64,000 bases of DNA from positions 117,407,166-117,471,165 of the forward strand of contig OY856187.1 of the NCBI GenBank assembly GCA_963693315.1, in the 5' to 3' direction. The notes beneath the pieces were generated by a model, which was not told where the DNA came from, did no database searches, and saw nothing but the letters and a program-made list of their open reading frames with translations. This document shows positions 10,620 through 20,418 of the stretch, one piece after another; the stretch's first letter is position 1; each line of letters opens with the position of its first letter. The position numbers were made by a program, and so were the translations under genes. The stretch comes from Diogma glabrata. Its lineage: Eukaryota > Arthropoda > Insecta > Diptera > Cylindrotomidae.

Positions 10620-11610
10620 TGGACCACCCATACAGCAAGTTTGCATAGCAACTCAATTGAACACTCATAAGCGTGATGTATCTGTGCAAGTTAATGGTGA
10701 ACCAGCAAAACTTAATAATCTACCGTTCCTTGTTGATACTGACGAAAAATTAAATTCCATGACTGGAATTCCAACTTTAACTTTATTAGAACGGTTACAT
10801 AAGTGTTGTTTATTAATAAGGCCAGAAGAGTCCTATAATATTGGGTTGTCTCTAAAAAATCGTATAATATTGACGATGTGTCGCATAAAAATGAATATGA
10901 ACAACATACAGACCGCTATACTATTCAATATCTCCTCAAAATGTGCTAAAAATTATTTTGCCGATTGTGTGCAGCTCTTAGCAAAAGTTTTAAAGTGTTG
11001 CATATATTGGCAGACTCGAGAAGAAAACCCAAAAAATTTGCCAAAATGTTTCGAACAGTTTCCTAATACAATAACAGTTTTAGATTGCACTGAAATAAAA
11101 ACAATAAAAACAATAAAAAACAATAACAAATAAAAACAAGTTGCAGAACAGGCACATATTCTCATTATCAAGGCACACACACGATCAAAGTTTTAGTTGG
11201 AATTTCACCATCGGGTCTTATCAATTATATTAGTACTGCTGTAGCTGGGCGAACATCTGATAAAGTCATTTTTAATTTAACCAACCTGATAAAAAAATTA
11301 GAACGCGGGGGATGCAGTTATGGTGGATAAAGGTTTTATGATCGGTAACGAACTTGCAGAAGCCGGTGTGGAAATGATTCGACCCAGTTTCATAAATATG
11401 AAGAGAACCAAAGAGTCTATTGAACGGGATCGTCTTATTGCGTCTGTTCGAGTTCATGTGGAGAGACGAATAGCCAGGTTAAACAATTTTAAAATGATGT
11501 CTGAAAAGATTTCCGCCTCTATTCTATCATACTTAGATGACATAATAATTGTAGTATCAGCTGTGTGTAATTTAAGCTCACCAATTTTAGATGATGATAA
11601 ATTTAATTGA
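10620..11610 (+). pseudogene. DDE_Tnp_4-type transposase remnant (ISL2EU/Harbinger-like)
   Basis: The frame 10657-11133 carries the helix-turn-helix-like region (LNSMTGIPTLTLLERL), then VLDCTEI with the first catalytic Asp. An (A)nC-rich expansion near 11095-11140 breaks the frame. The protein resumes in other frames with TYSHYQGTHTIKVLVGISPS, MVDKGFMI (second Asp, near 11325) and VHVERRIARL (catalytic Glu, near 11460), ending NLSSPIL. One extra G in a G-run near 11306 makes another frameshift. The THAP region present in the left-arm copy is deleted here. The D-D-E layout fits the DDE_Tnp_4 family. It is non-functional. Confidence 0.75.
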
Positions 11611-12143
11611 AACTCATATTTTTGTAAGGACAAAATTTTAAAGCTTTCGTTTCATGAAATTTTTAATTATTTACATAAAAATAACGGTGTATTATTTTCA
11701 GGTACATAAAAAAAGGATATAACAAATAGATTATAATACAAAAAAAACGGCTGCTATATAACTAAATAACAATTTGGTATAATTATCTTGCGATTGCACA
11801 TCCATTATTCACAGTTCACCTAAAAAATATTAATTGTTATTTTAATTTTAATCGTTTGTACTTATATTTTTGAAAATTATTTATCCAAAACAAATGAAAA
11901 AGAATAAATATTAATATTTTACTTACTTTTCATTTTTGATCGTATTTAAGAGTTTTTAAATTTTGCTAAGAGAGTGCGCTGTTATCACTTTACCAGTCTT
12001 CAATTGAGATTTCACGGTGTAAGCGTGCGAGTTAAGAATACCTGACATCTTGCGGATTTAATATAATGCTTATTGACATGTTATTACTTTTCAAAGTGAG
12101 ATAAACGATTTGCTTGTAGATACATTTTTATCAGATTTGTGTA

Positions 12144-12550
12144 ATGGAATTAAATGAAGGCACCAATAAAACTGAAGTGTTAGCTATTTGACTACATAAA
12201 TATTATTCAAACTTAAATATTATATTAATTAATTTTAGATCGATTAAAATACCATTACCTACCGTACGACATGCTGAAATTGTTTATGATGTTTTGAGAA
12301 TTGATCAAGAACCTAAAAGAAGTTCAATAACAAAAACTATAGAATTAGATGATAGATTTGTAATAATGTAAGCATAATCAAAACCAATATGTATTGTGAT
12401 AAATAGTTTTAAAATTTTTACAGAAATTTAAAAGGAGAACAATCAAAAAATGTCCGTGTTGGTGTAACAGGAGTATTTGAAAATTTAATTTTAGTTTGCG
12501 AAACGCTAGAAGCATTTGGACCACCGTCTGATCTTTATGAACATTATTAA
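12144..12550 (+). CDS. Pcc1/LAGE3-like subunit of the KEOPS/EKC complex (3 exons, 96 aa)
   Basis: KEOPS makes the universal t6A modification of ANN-decoding tRNAs, and Pcc1 is its small dimerising subunit. Exons 12144-12178, 12239-12367 and 12424-12550 join in frame across 60- and 56-nt GT-AG introns. Family features are the early beta-strand IKIPLPTVRHAEIVYDVL, the DQEP turn, and the C-terminal helix with FENLILVCETLEAFGPP, which matches the LAGE3/Pcc1 signature. Length fits the family. The short first exon (11 complete codons) is the least certain part. The stop lies only 41 bp before the PIG-P start on the same strand, with no obvious polyadenylation signal between, so the two may share a transcript. 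Confidence 0.85.
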
Positions 12551-12591
12551 TATATAGTTTATTACAATTTTTATAAACATATACGTTTAAA

Positions 12592-13157
12592 ATGGCAGAA
12601 CATACACCAGCACCAACTCCAACCCGTGGTGTTTATGGATTTGCCTTGTTTTTACTTTTTAAAACATTATTTATTATCTACGTTCTCTGGGCTTTTATAC
12701 CCCAAACATTTTTAGAAGAGACATTAGGATTAACCTATCTACCTGATAAATACTTTGCGTTATATATTCCGATTTTAATTTTGGTAGCAACAACACTTTT
12801 TGGTTTTTTTATTTACCCGTCATTAGGTTTGGCTATGACATTAAATATTAACGATTCTCGAACAATATGTGATAAATATTCAAAACCGAATATTTACAAT
12901 TCAGAAAATAAGTAAGTGGATTTGTTGTTGAATTTAGCTTATATTTTATTTTATGCAAAACTCATTTTAGACTAGAAGACTATAAATTACTTGATGAAAA
13001 TATTACAAACGTGTGCGACTGTTTAATAAAGGAAAATTGTTTAGTATACAAAAATGCAAATTATTTGGATGTCATTATAAATAGAAAACATATACCAACC
13101 GTTTCAGATTTAAATATTTCGGATGTTTGTAGAAAGTTGTACTTAGAAGATGAATGA
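12592..13157 (+). CDS. PIG-P-like subunit of GPI-GlcNAc transferase (2 exons, 168 aa)
   Basis: PIG-P belongs to the ER membrane complex that adds GlcNAc to phosphatidylinositol, the first step of GPI-anchor synthesis. Exons 12592-12911 and 12971-13157 join in frame (507 nt). The protein starts with a short polar segment and then two membrane helices: YGFALFLLFKTLFIIYVLWA (about 17-36) and a second around IPILILVATTLFGFFIYP (about 63-80). YGFALF and the LGLTYLPDKYFALYIP loop are characteristic of PIG-P. The cytosolic tail of exon 2 (LEDYKLL to RKLYLEDE) also fits. The length matches the family. It is preceded closely by Pcc1 and followed by AATAAA signals. Confidence 0.9.
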
Positions 13158-13163
13158 AATTGT

Positions 13164-13200
13164 AATAAATACGTTTGTTTTAAGAAACTTTTGTAATAAA
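13164..13200 (+). terminator. Polyadenylation signals after PIG-P
   Basis: AATAAA occurs at about 13164 and again at about 13195, within 45 bp of the PIG-P stop codon. These are the likely poly(A) signals for PIG-P, or for a joint Pcc1/PIG-P transcript. Confidence 0.6.
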
Positions 13201-14039
13201 ATTTTTGAACTGGCTTATAAGTGACTGTTTGCTGCTAAGCATCTTTATTACGTTAGGTAATTTGGGAACAGTCGGATGAGTTGAAAATTGAAATAGAAAT
13301 TTGAATAAGTTTGATTGAATACCTTCTAGCATTACCAACCTTGAAAATTATTTGCGTAGCCATATTTAAGCCATAAGTAGCCATAAAAAAGCTTTATCGA
13401 TTTAAAAAAAATTAAATAAATTTAAACAAAAATAAAAGGGCTATTCAAAATATTTAACATTGTTGCTAAAAATAAGCCTGTCTGTTTTATTCTAACATGA
13501 CAGCTGGAAATAGCTAATCAAGTTTATTTTGTTTTATGTTGATGTAGTTTATTGTTTCGTGTTTATTATTAGACAATTTGATATAGTGAAATTAAACAGT
13601 TAATATTATTTAAATTATTGTTATGTTATTATGTTACGTTATATTTAAGTTTAAAACAAAATATATTTAAGTGTTTATCTGCGTTTTAAAGGTATACAGT
13701 TTTGATTATTTTAAAAAAAAAAGTATTGTAGTATTCATTGTGCAGGCACTTGTAATAAGATTGCATATTTGTTTAGATATTTTTACCAACATCGTACAGG
13801 ATAAAAATTGGTATTATAATCAATGTTTATAATCAATGTTTCTTGCAATTCAGTCTTTGTTTATTATATAAATGTTTCATTGACATCAAATTGTAATCTG
13901 TCATTCATTTTGTATAAATTAGATTTTATATTTCATTTTAATACTTTTGAAATTTTGGGTTGTTTCTCTCTTATTGAAAGTGAACTGCTCTGCAACCAGT
14001 TTTAATATAATTCCTTAAACGAAAAATTACGTTGAGTAT
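13201..14039. other. Intergenic, nothing recognised
   Basis: AT-rich, with only short chance ORFs. I found no repeat partner elsewhere in the window, no coding similarity and no RNA gene. Confidence 0.4.
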
Positions 14040-16555
14040 TACTATTTGTTTGAATATTTATTTATTTGTACATGACGGCAAACAGGCCGAGGCCCAATGC
14101 AATGTATTGCCCAGAGAGACGGCAGGAGCCATAATGAAAAAAAAAATTGTACTTTAACTATACATACATGACTATAAAAAAAAAATTATTTAAGAATACA
14201 TATCAACGGCAGCATCAAACCAGAGCCAGATTGAGCGGCCATACTACCTCTACATAATTCATAACCAACAAATATACACGACAAATACAAGGGCGAGAGA
14301 TGGATATATAGTTAGCATGGTTTACTGGTTTAATAGTTGTCAAAAAAGAATAACATAAGGAAGGAGGGAAACGGCAGTTAGGGGTAGGAAGGAAGTGGGA
14401 AAAAGGAGCGTCGACGCAGATATTACTAAACCATCGTCAGAAAAAAGAAGAAAAACAAAACATGCAGGCAAGCAAATTGGAGAGTGTAGCAATAGCGACA
14501 AATACAGGTTTTAAGACTAGGCAGTGCCAGAGCAGTTCATAAGGATGAGAAACATGGATCTAAAACTCGAGACAGACATTTTGAACCGCTTTAGCTCCTG
14601 CGTAAGGTCGTTAAACAGCTTAGACGTTCTAAACGAGTACGATAGAGCACTGGTGTTACAGCATATGGACGGAAGGGTAATTAAATACAACCCAGTTTAC
14701 GGACCAAAAGTAAACCATTTCATCAAATAGGGTGGACACCCATATTTAAAGAAGATAAGAAGGATTCGCATCCTAATATGATCATTAAATGATGTGCCGA
14801 TATTCGATAAACTTTATAGCAAAGCCAGAGACGTGTTGCCTAATTTTGAGACCATAAACGAAGCTAACCACCCAGTTAAAAAACTTCTTAATTAATCCGA
14901 TATTCTCCAGGGTACAGCCAGAATACACCTCAATACCATAATCAAACAGTGGCACGACAAGCGCATGAGCAAGTCGTTTTTTAATATGCACAGGCAGGAA
15001 ATGATTCAGGCTACTAAGCCTTCTTAAGGTAACAACTACTCTGCCAATGACATAATTAATATGAGGTCTCCAAGAAAGATCGCTATCAAAAATTACGCTA
15101 AGATTCTTCACCTGTGTAGCAAAAGGGATCACAGTATCACCGGTCTTGATAGTCAGCCCAAGATTATAGAGCGATGAAGGGTAACTAAACAGCATGGCCT
15201 GCGACTTAAGCGGGCTAAGAACCAACCTATTTGAGACAACCCAGTCCGATATTAGTGTAAGATCAGCATTAGCTTCAAGAAAACCGATGGATGTCAAATC
15301 GTGGACAAGCATAGACCAGCTGAACGTCATCGGCAAAGAGGTGAAGCATTGCATGACAGGGAAGGGACGTAATATCATTGATAAATAGCGAAAAAAGAAG
15401 ACCCAAAATGGAACCCCGAGGAACACCTTTGAGAATAGGAGAAGAACTAGATGCAGACGTGCCCGAAGTAACACGTTGGAACCTATCGCACAAGTAAGAA
15501 AAAACAAGGTTACAAGCACTGGATGAAAAAAAGAACGTGGATTTAAGTTTGGAGACCAGCAATGCATGATCGATGGAGTCGAAGGCCTTACTAAAGTCCA
15601 GAAAGAGAAGAAGACTAATCAGCTTACCATCCTTATTGCGGCGTAAACGGTCAGAGATATCAACCAACGTGTGAGCAGTACTATAATGCTTCCTAATTCC
15701 AGATTGATGGTCGGACAACAACTTGTTAGAAGTAACATGTTCGAGTATTTGATCATTGATGAGCCTCTCAAAAACCTTAGACAATGTAGGAAGGACACTA
15801 ATTGGTCGAAACTCATTCGTAGCTCCTTTGGGGAGTGGCGTAATATTAGAGAACTTCCAACTACTAGGGAAGGATGATGACAAGAGAAAAGTTTAGAAGA
15901 TGACAAACATGTGGCAGAATGAGAGGAAAAATAAGCTTTAAAAACTTCAAAGGAATACCATCCGACCCCACAGCATTCGATGAAATAGCGTAAAACGCCA
16001 TCTCACTCAACCTCAGAATTTGTGACCGAGCGGAAGGAAAAAACATTAGGACTTTCCGGAAGGAGCATATCGAAGCGTGGAAGGGGAGGATATGAATTTA
16101 TTGATAAAAAGGTCCGGTTTAACCGATCCAGGTCCTGCACACTCAGGAGAGAAAGGTCAGGTTCGGAATTAAGCGCACCAATGTGCTTAAGCTTGGACCA
16201 CATATCCTTGGCAGAAGAAACGTTAGAGAAAATACGAGAGCCAAGCTCCAGCTTAGCCTTTCTGACCATAGACCTAAACCTGTTTCTATAGATACAAAAA
16301 ATCTTCCAGCCAGTCTCAGAAGGGTCTCTCTGATACGCCTTATATAAAAAGTCACGCAGATAACGAACGTGAGCCATATCAGGGGAAATACTGATAGACA
16401 GAGGCGCACTACTCGTATAGGAACGAACAGGCACGTATTTCTCAAAGACATTACGCAGATAGGTATTAAGAACGGAAAGCATTGTGTTAGAGTACGTACA
16501 GCTGTAGAAAGAGACCGACAAGTGAGAGCTCGTTGCAGAGAAGCTCAGAATTGAT
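14040..16555 (-). mobile_element. LINE relic A (jockey/CR1-like reverse transcriptase), decayed
   Basis: Several overlapping minus-strand frames together give linker and RT sequence: SSWKFSNITPLPKG, FRPISVLPTLSKVFERLI, FLDFSKAFDSIDH, RGSILGLLFSLFIND, FADDVQL, and the late-RT stretch DLSWRPHINYVIGR. Frameshifts near 15280-15560 and 15870-16010 break it. The 3' end lies near 14040-14160, where the sequence becomes A/T-rich. The endonuclease is missing, so it is 5'-truncated at about 16555, where it abuts another LINE. RT motifs are clear; the clade is not resolved. Confidence 0.75.
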
Positions 16556-17380
16556 ATTATTGTGGACTTTTCAGTGGACAGTTTCAATTTTTTGGTTTTA
16601 AACCATTTATTCAAGGTGTTAAGGTAGGTGTTTAGGACATTAGTGAGTTGTTCCAGGTTGTTTTCTGTCGCAAGCAGTCGTTTGCATATGACGTGATGGT
16701 TATTCCTTCCGATGGTGCCGGTAAACTACTTAGGTAAAGGTTGAATAATGAAGATGAGAGAACTCCCCCTTGTGGAACTCTTGTCTGAGCAATCTCATCT
16801 TAGATCTAGAGTTGCAGAACTCAACGTATGTTTGGCGGCCTAATAGATAGTTGCGCTTTATTAAACCTGGCAGATTAGTGTTGAATATGTCGTTCAGTAG
16901 TGCAGGGTGTGACACTGTGTCGAAAGCTTTTGACAGGTCAAGTGCAACTAAAATTTTTCTAGCACAGGGTTGTTTTTGGTTTGGGCCATCGCTGATTTGG
17001 TTTTGGATTCTATGAAGCGCGGTGGTTGTACTATGTGCTTTCCTAAAGCCATGTTGATGTGACGCCAATTTGCAAGATCCAGTTAACCGAGGTAGTAGCA
17101 GTGCTTCTATTAATTCTGCAACCGATGAGATTATAGAGATCGGTCTATAGGATTCTCTCTTTTCTTCAGGCTTGCCAGGTTTCAAAATGGGACTTATTCT
17201 AGCCGTTTTCCAGATATTTGGTATCTGGAGCGTATTTAGAGATGTGTTGAGTATGGTAGTGAGAAAGTTCAACCCTTTGGGTCCAATGTGTTTTAGCATG
17301 ATGGCTGAGATGCCGTCTGGTCCAATAGCTTTAGATGGTTTGGATTTCTTTATTGCGTTTCCAACATCTTCAAAATGAAA
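16556..17380 (-). mobile_element. LINE relic B (jockey-like RT fragment)
   Basis: Minus-strand sequence gives IPNIWKTARISPILKPGK, YRPISIISSVAELIEALL, HGFRKAHSTTTALHRI and LDLSKAFDTVSH, then, after a frameshift near 16790, a PQGGVLSS-like motif and a YAND variant of the RT active site. The catalytic motif therefore looks mutated as well as shifted. The fragment ends at about 16556 within an INGLKPKN/LSTEKST-like stretch, where relic A begins. Both ends are truncated. Confidence 0.7.
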
Positions 17381-17537
17381 TATTTGGCTATATTTGGCTA
17401 AAATTACAATTAGGTTTTGGTATTAGTGAAATATTGTTACCAAATTGGTGGTATCAATATTTCACAAGAAAATGGAAAATTTAAAGCAGTAAATTACTCT
17501 CCCTCTAAATGTTAGAAATGCGAAGTTGAATTGTTCG
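17381..17537. other. Unassigned AT-rich spacer
   Basis: A short stretch between the LINE fragment and the inverted-repeat complex. It contains a duplicated ATATTTGGCT and no coding signal. Confidence 0.3.
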
Positions 17538-20340
17538 TCGAACACAAGGTTGGCAAATATCATGATATCTATATAAATATCAAAATATCCGATATATTTC
17601 AGATATATATCCGATATATATCATGTTCTGATATTTATTTTTGAATAAGTTGTTTATCTTAAATATTTTTCAATATATGGCCCTTTTCACACTTGTATTC
17701 AGTGCAGCGCATCACTTCCTCGTTTCTTACCTCTTTGCCTATAAACTAAATTCAAATATGGCAACTCCAATTGAGTTTATCGGCAATTTATCAAGCCTAT
17801 TCGTCTATCTTCAATTGCACAAGTCTATATGACGAATACGCTTACTTGCTTTGCTTTGGCTTGTTTATTTGGCCAAATTGCATCATCAATACCTATACAA
17901 GATTGTACAACTGGTCCAGTAATGGTCCATTGCTGGCGACCAGCAATGCAGCAATGATAGAGTTCTGGTAACCATAACTGGACCATAAACATCATGTAAC
18001 TGTATGATAACTTCGAATAATAAATAGCTGCCATGCCCATATAAGGTTATACAACTGGTCCAGTAATGGTCAATTACTGGCGACCAGTAATTCAACAATG
18101 GCCGGGTACTGGCAACTATGGTTCGATCAATAACATAATTTTACTTGTTGATAACTTCAGACAATAAATGACTGCCATTTATTTGCCGGAGAGAAAAACA
18201 GCAATGGTCCATACAAGGGTGTACAACTGACCCAGTAACAGACCAATAATGATGACCAGTATTGCAGCAATGACCGAATACTGGCAACAATGGCAGGGTC
18301 ATATTAAAAATAAAATATCATACGTAAATTTTAATAAATTCAATACAAAATAATTAAAATAAAGTAAAAGTGTTCTGAGAAAAAAAATTTAAAACATACC
18401 AATTTTAACATAACATAACAGTCTTTCAGCAGAGATGCGATAATTAAACTATAGGTGAAATTTTTCAAACTATAAGTATATGTCTAAAATGGATAACACT
18501 CTAGCGTATTTTAACCAAATGACAAAGATCGGCCAATTTATGGTCCAGTACTGGTTCAATAAGAATAGCCAATTGATGTTAACTATTAACGTGCCATTAC
18601 TTAGGCATTTAAATTAAACTGGTAATTTTCTATAAACCGTAGATCGGATGGTTCATGGTTCCAGCAATGGCCCAATAACAAAACAATAGCCATGTATTGT
18701 TTACCATTCATGGGCTAGTGCTTAACCATTCAAAGGTAACTAAATACTGGCTATTTTTTGTTAACCATAGATCGGCGTATGAATGGTTTTAGTACTGGCC
18801 TAATAACAAAAGTCAAGTCCTGTTAACTATTAATGGACTAGTGCTTGGTCGTTTTCAAATTCTGGAGTCCCCTGCTTGGGCAGTCATTCCATTCCACCAC
18901 ACCATTGGTGGTGTATTTCTGCACTAAGAATGAAATACTTATTATGAAAATGGTGTAGATTCAGTTAAAAGCGCCATTACAAATGGAATGAAGACTGAAA
19001 TAGTTATATATAATTAAGAAAATATATGCTTCTTCTCTTTGGTGGTTGTTGTAACGTTTACTTACCTAAAAATCGATGGCCAAGCATAAATCTTCTTCGA
19101 TAAAGTTTCTTAACTTCGAAAGGCTGCTCTAGTTTAAGATCGACTTCCAGTTTCCCAAGCAGGATTTGCCTGACCCTTAAATACGGTCGAGCACTGGCCC
19201 ATTAATGGTAAACAGTACTTTGCTATTGTTATTGAGCCAGTACTAGAAACATTCTTCGACCGATCTATGGTTTACACTTTACAGAATAGAGTCAGTATAT
19301 AGTTACCTTTAAATGGCCAAGAACTGGCCCATTAATGGTAAACAATACTTGGCTATTGTTATTGGGCCATTACTGGAACCATAAATCGGCCGATATTAGG
19401 TTTATAGAAAATAACCAGTACACTTTAGTTTAAATGGCCAAGCAATGGCCCGTTAATGGCTAACATTAATTGGCTATTGTTATTAGGGCAGTACTACAGT
19501 CATGAATTGGCCGATCGATGTCAGTTGGTTAAAATTTACTAGACTAAAATTCATTTTAGAAATACATATTTGAAAATTTTTTATCTATAGTTACTATTCG
19601 CTTCTCAACTAAAAGACTATGGTAATATTGAGAAGGTTGGTATAAGTTTTATAATGTTTTTCATTAGACATTTTTATTTTATTTTAAATTATGAAATCCA
19701 TTTGTATTTAATTTATTTAAATTTGCCTATGATACCATGGGCCATTGCTGCAATACTGGCCCCACTATTCAACCTTGTATGGGCCATTGCTGTGTTTTTC
19801 TCTGACCTATGAATGGCAGCCGATTATTGCCCTAAGTTATCATCCAGAATAATTATGTTAATGGCCAAGGCACGGTTGCCAGTACTCTGCCATTGCTGCG
19901 TTACTGGTTTCCATTACTGGACCATTACTGAACCACTTGTACAACCTTGTATAGGTTATGCGAAATTTCAACTACAACGGCAATAGTTGTTTTATCTCTT
20001 TGAATCTGTCTAAAGCGACTGCTTTTGTCTTTGGATAACAAGGCATATGTTTAGCATTCATTACAATGTTTGTCATAAGATTAGTTTTGTCAGAATCTAT
20101 GTCAGCTTTATGGTCTTGGCATAGCTGAACCAGGTTACCTCGATTTGGCATGCGTTTTGCAAGCAGTGCTGCGACTATTAACAGATTTTCTAACTTTAAG
20201 ATAGGAATAATTAATTATTTATTTTTTTATAAATATCATGATATATATCAGGGAATAAATATCGTGATATATATCAATGATATATATCGGATATATATCA
20301 TTGATATATATCATGCCAACCTTGGTCGAACAATCTATAT
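17538..20340. repeat. Outer inverted-repeat element with ATATC-rich arms
   Basis: The left arm (about 17538-17640) starts GAACACAAGGTTGGCAAATA and runs into ATATC/GATAT repeats. The right arm (about 20225-20340) is its inverse and ends ATGCCAACCTTGGTCGAAC. Between them lie about 250 bp of unassigned sequence on each side and an entire second foldback element (17890-19960). Sequence at 20000-20200 has a minus-strand frame without recognised motifs. The outer element appears to be a host DNA transposon into which the inner one inserted. Superfamily unknown. Confidence 0.6.
17890..19960. repeat. Large foldback element built from degenerate GGCCATTACTGG-type subrepeats
   Basis: The ends are inverse: CCTATACAAGATTGTACAAC on the left (about 17890) and TACAACCTTGTATAGG on the right. 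Inside each arm the same short motif (variants of TGGTCCAGTAATGG and TGGCCCATTAATGG) recurs many times. In the central part, units of about 110-120 bp repeat in tandem: AACAATACTTGGCTATTGTT then a GATC-containing ATCGGCCGATC variant, near 19195, 19320 and 19435. They recur inverted near 18540, 18650 and 18780. There is no ORF. The architecture resembles Drosophila Foldback elements (inverted arms made of direct subrepeats), but no sequence relationship is claimed. Confidence 0.8.
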
Positions 20341-20418
20341 ACATATATCGTGGAACTAAACATTCAGTTTGTGATGTCTTAATTTTTATAATAATAAGCA
20401 AGAAGCTTCAACTAATAT

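Larger units (their letters stand above)
4544..12004. mobile_element. Head-to-head pair of THAP/DDE (ISL2EU/Harbinger-type) transposons, interrupted by copia
   Basis: The left arm (4544-5893) and right arm (5894-6055 plus 10547-12004) are diverged inverted copies of one DNA transposon. The outer ends match as reverse complements: ACTGGTAAAGTGATAACAGC at 4551 and its complement near 11980. The inner ends meet in the palindrome GTCGTCAATTGACGAC at 5893/5894. Both outer and inner ends carry a TTGACGAC-like terminus, so each arm looks like a full element with short terminal repeats. Transposase reading frames point outward from the centre. The left arm keeps the THAP-like N-terminus but lost the catalytic core. 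The right arm lost the N-terminus but keeps the DDE core. A copia element (6056-10541) later split the right arm. Confidence 0.75.

Noticed and set aside
14524..14730. Plus-strand 68-codon ORF next to LINE relic A
   Set aside because: It opposes the relic's orientation and lies in its 3' region; most likely antisense chance.
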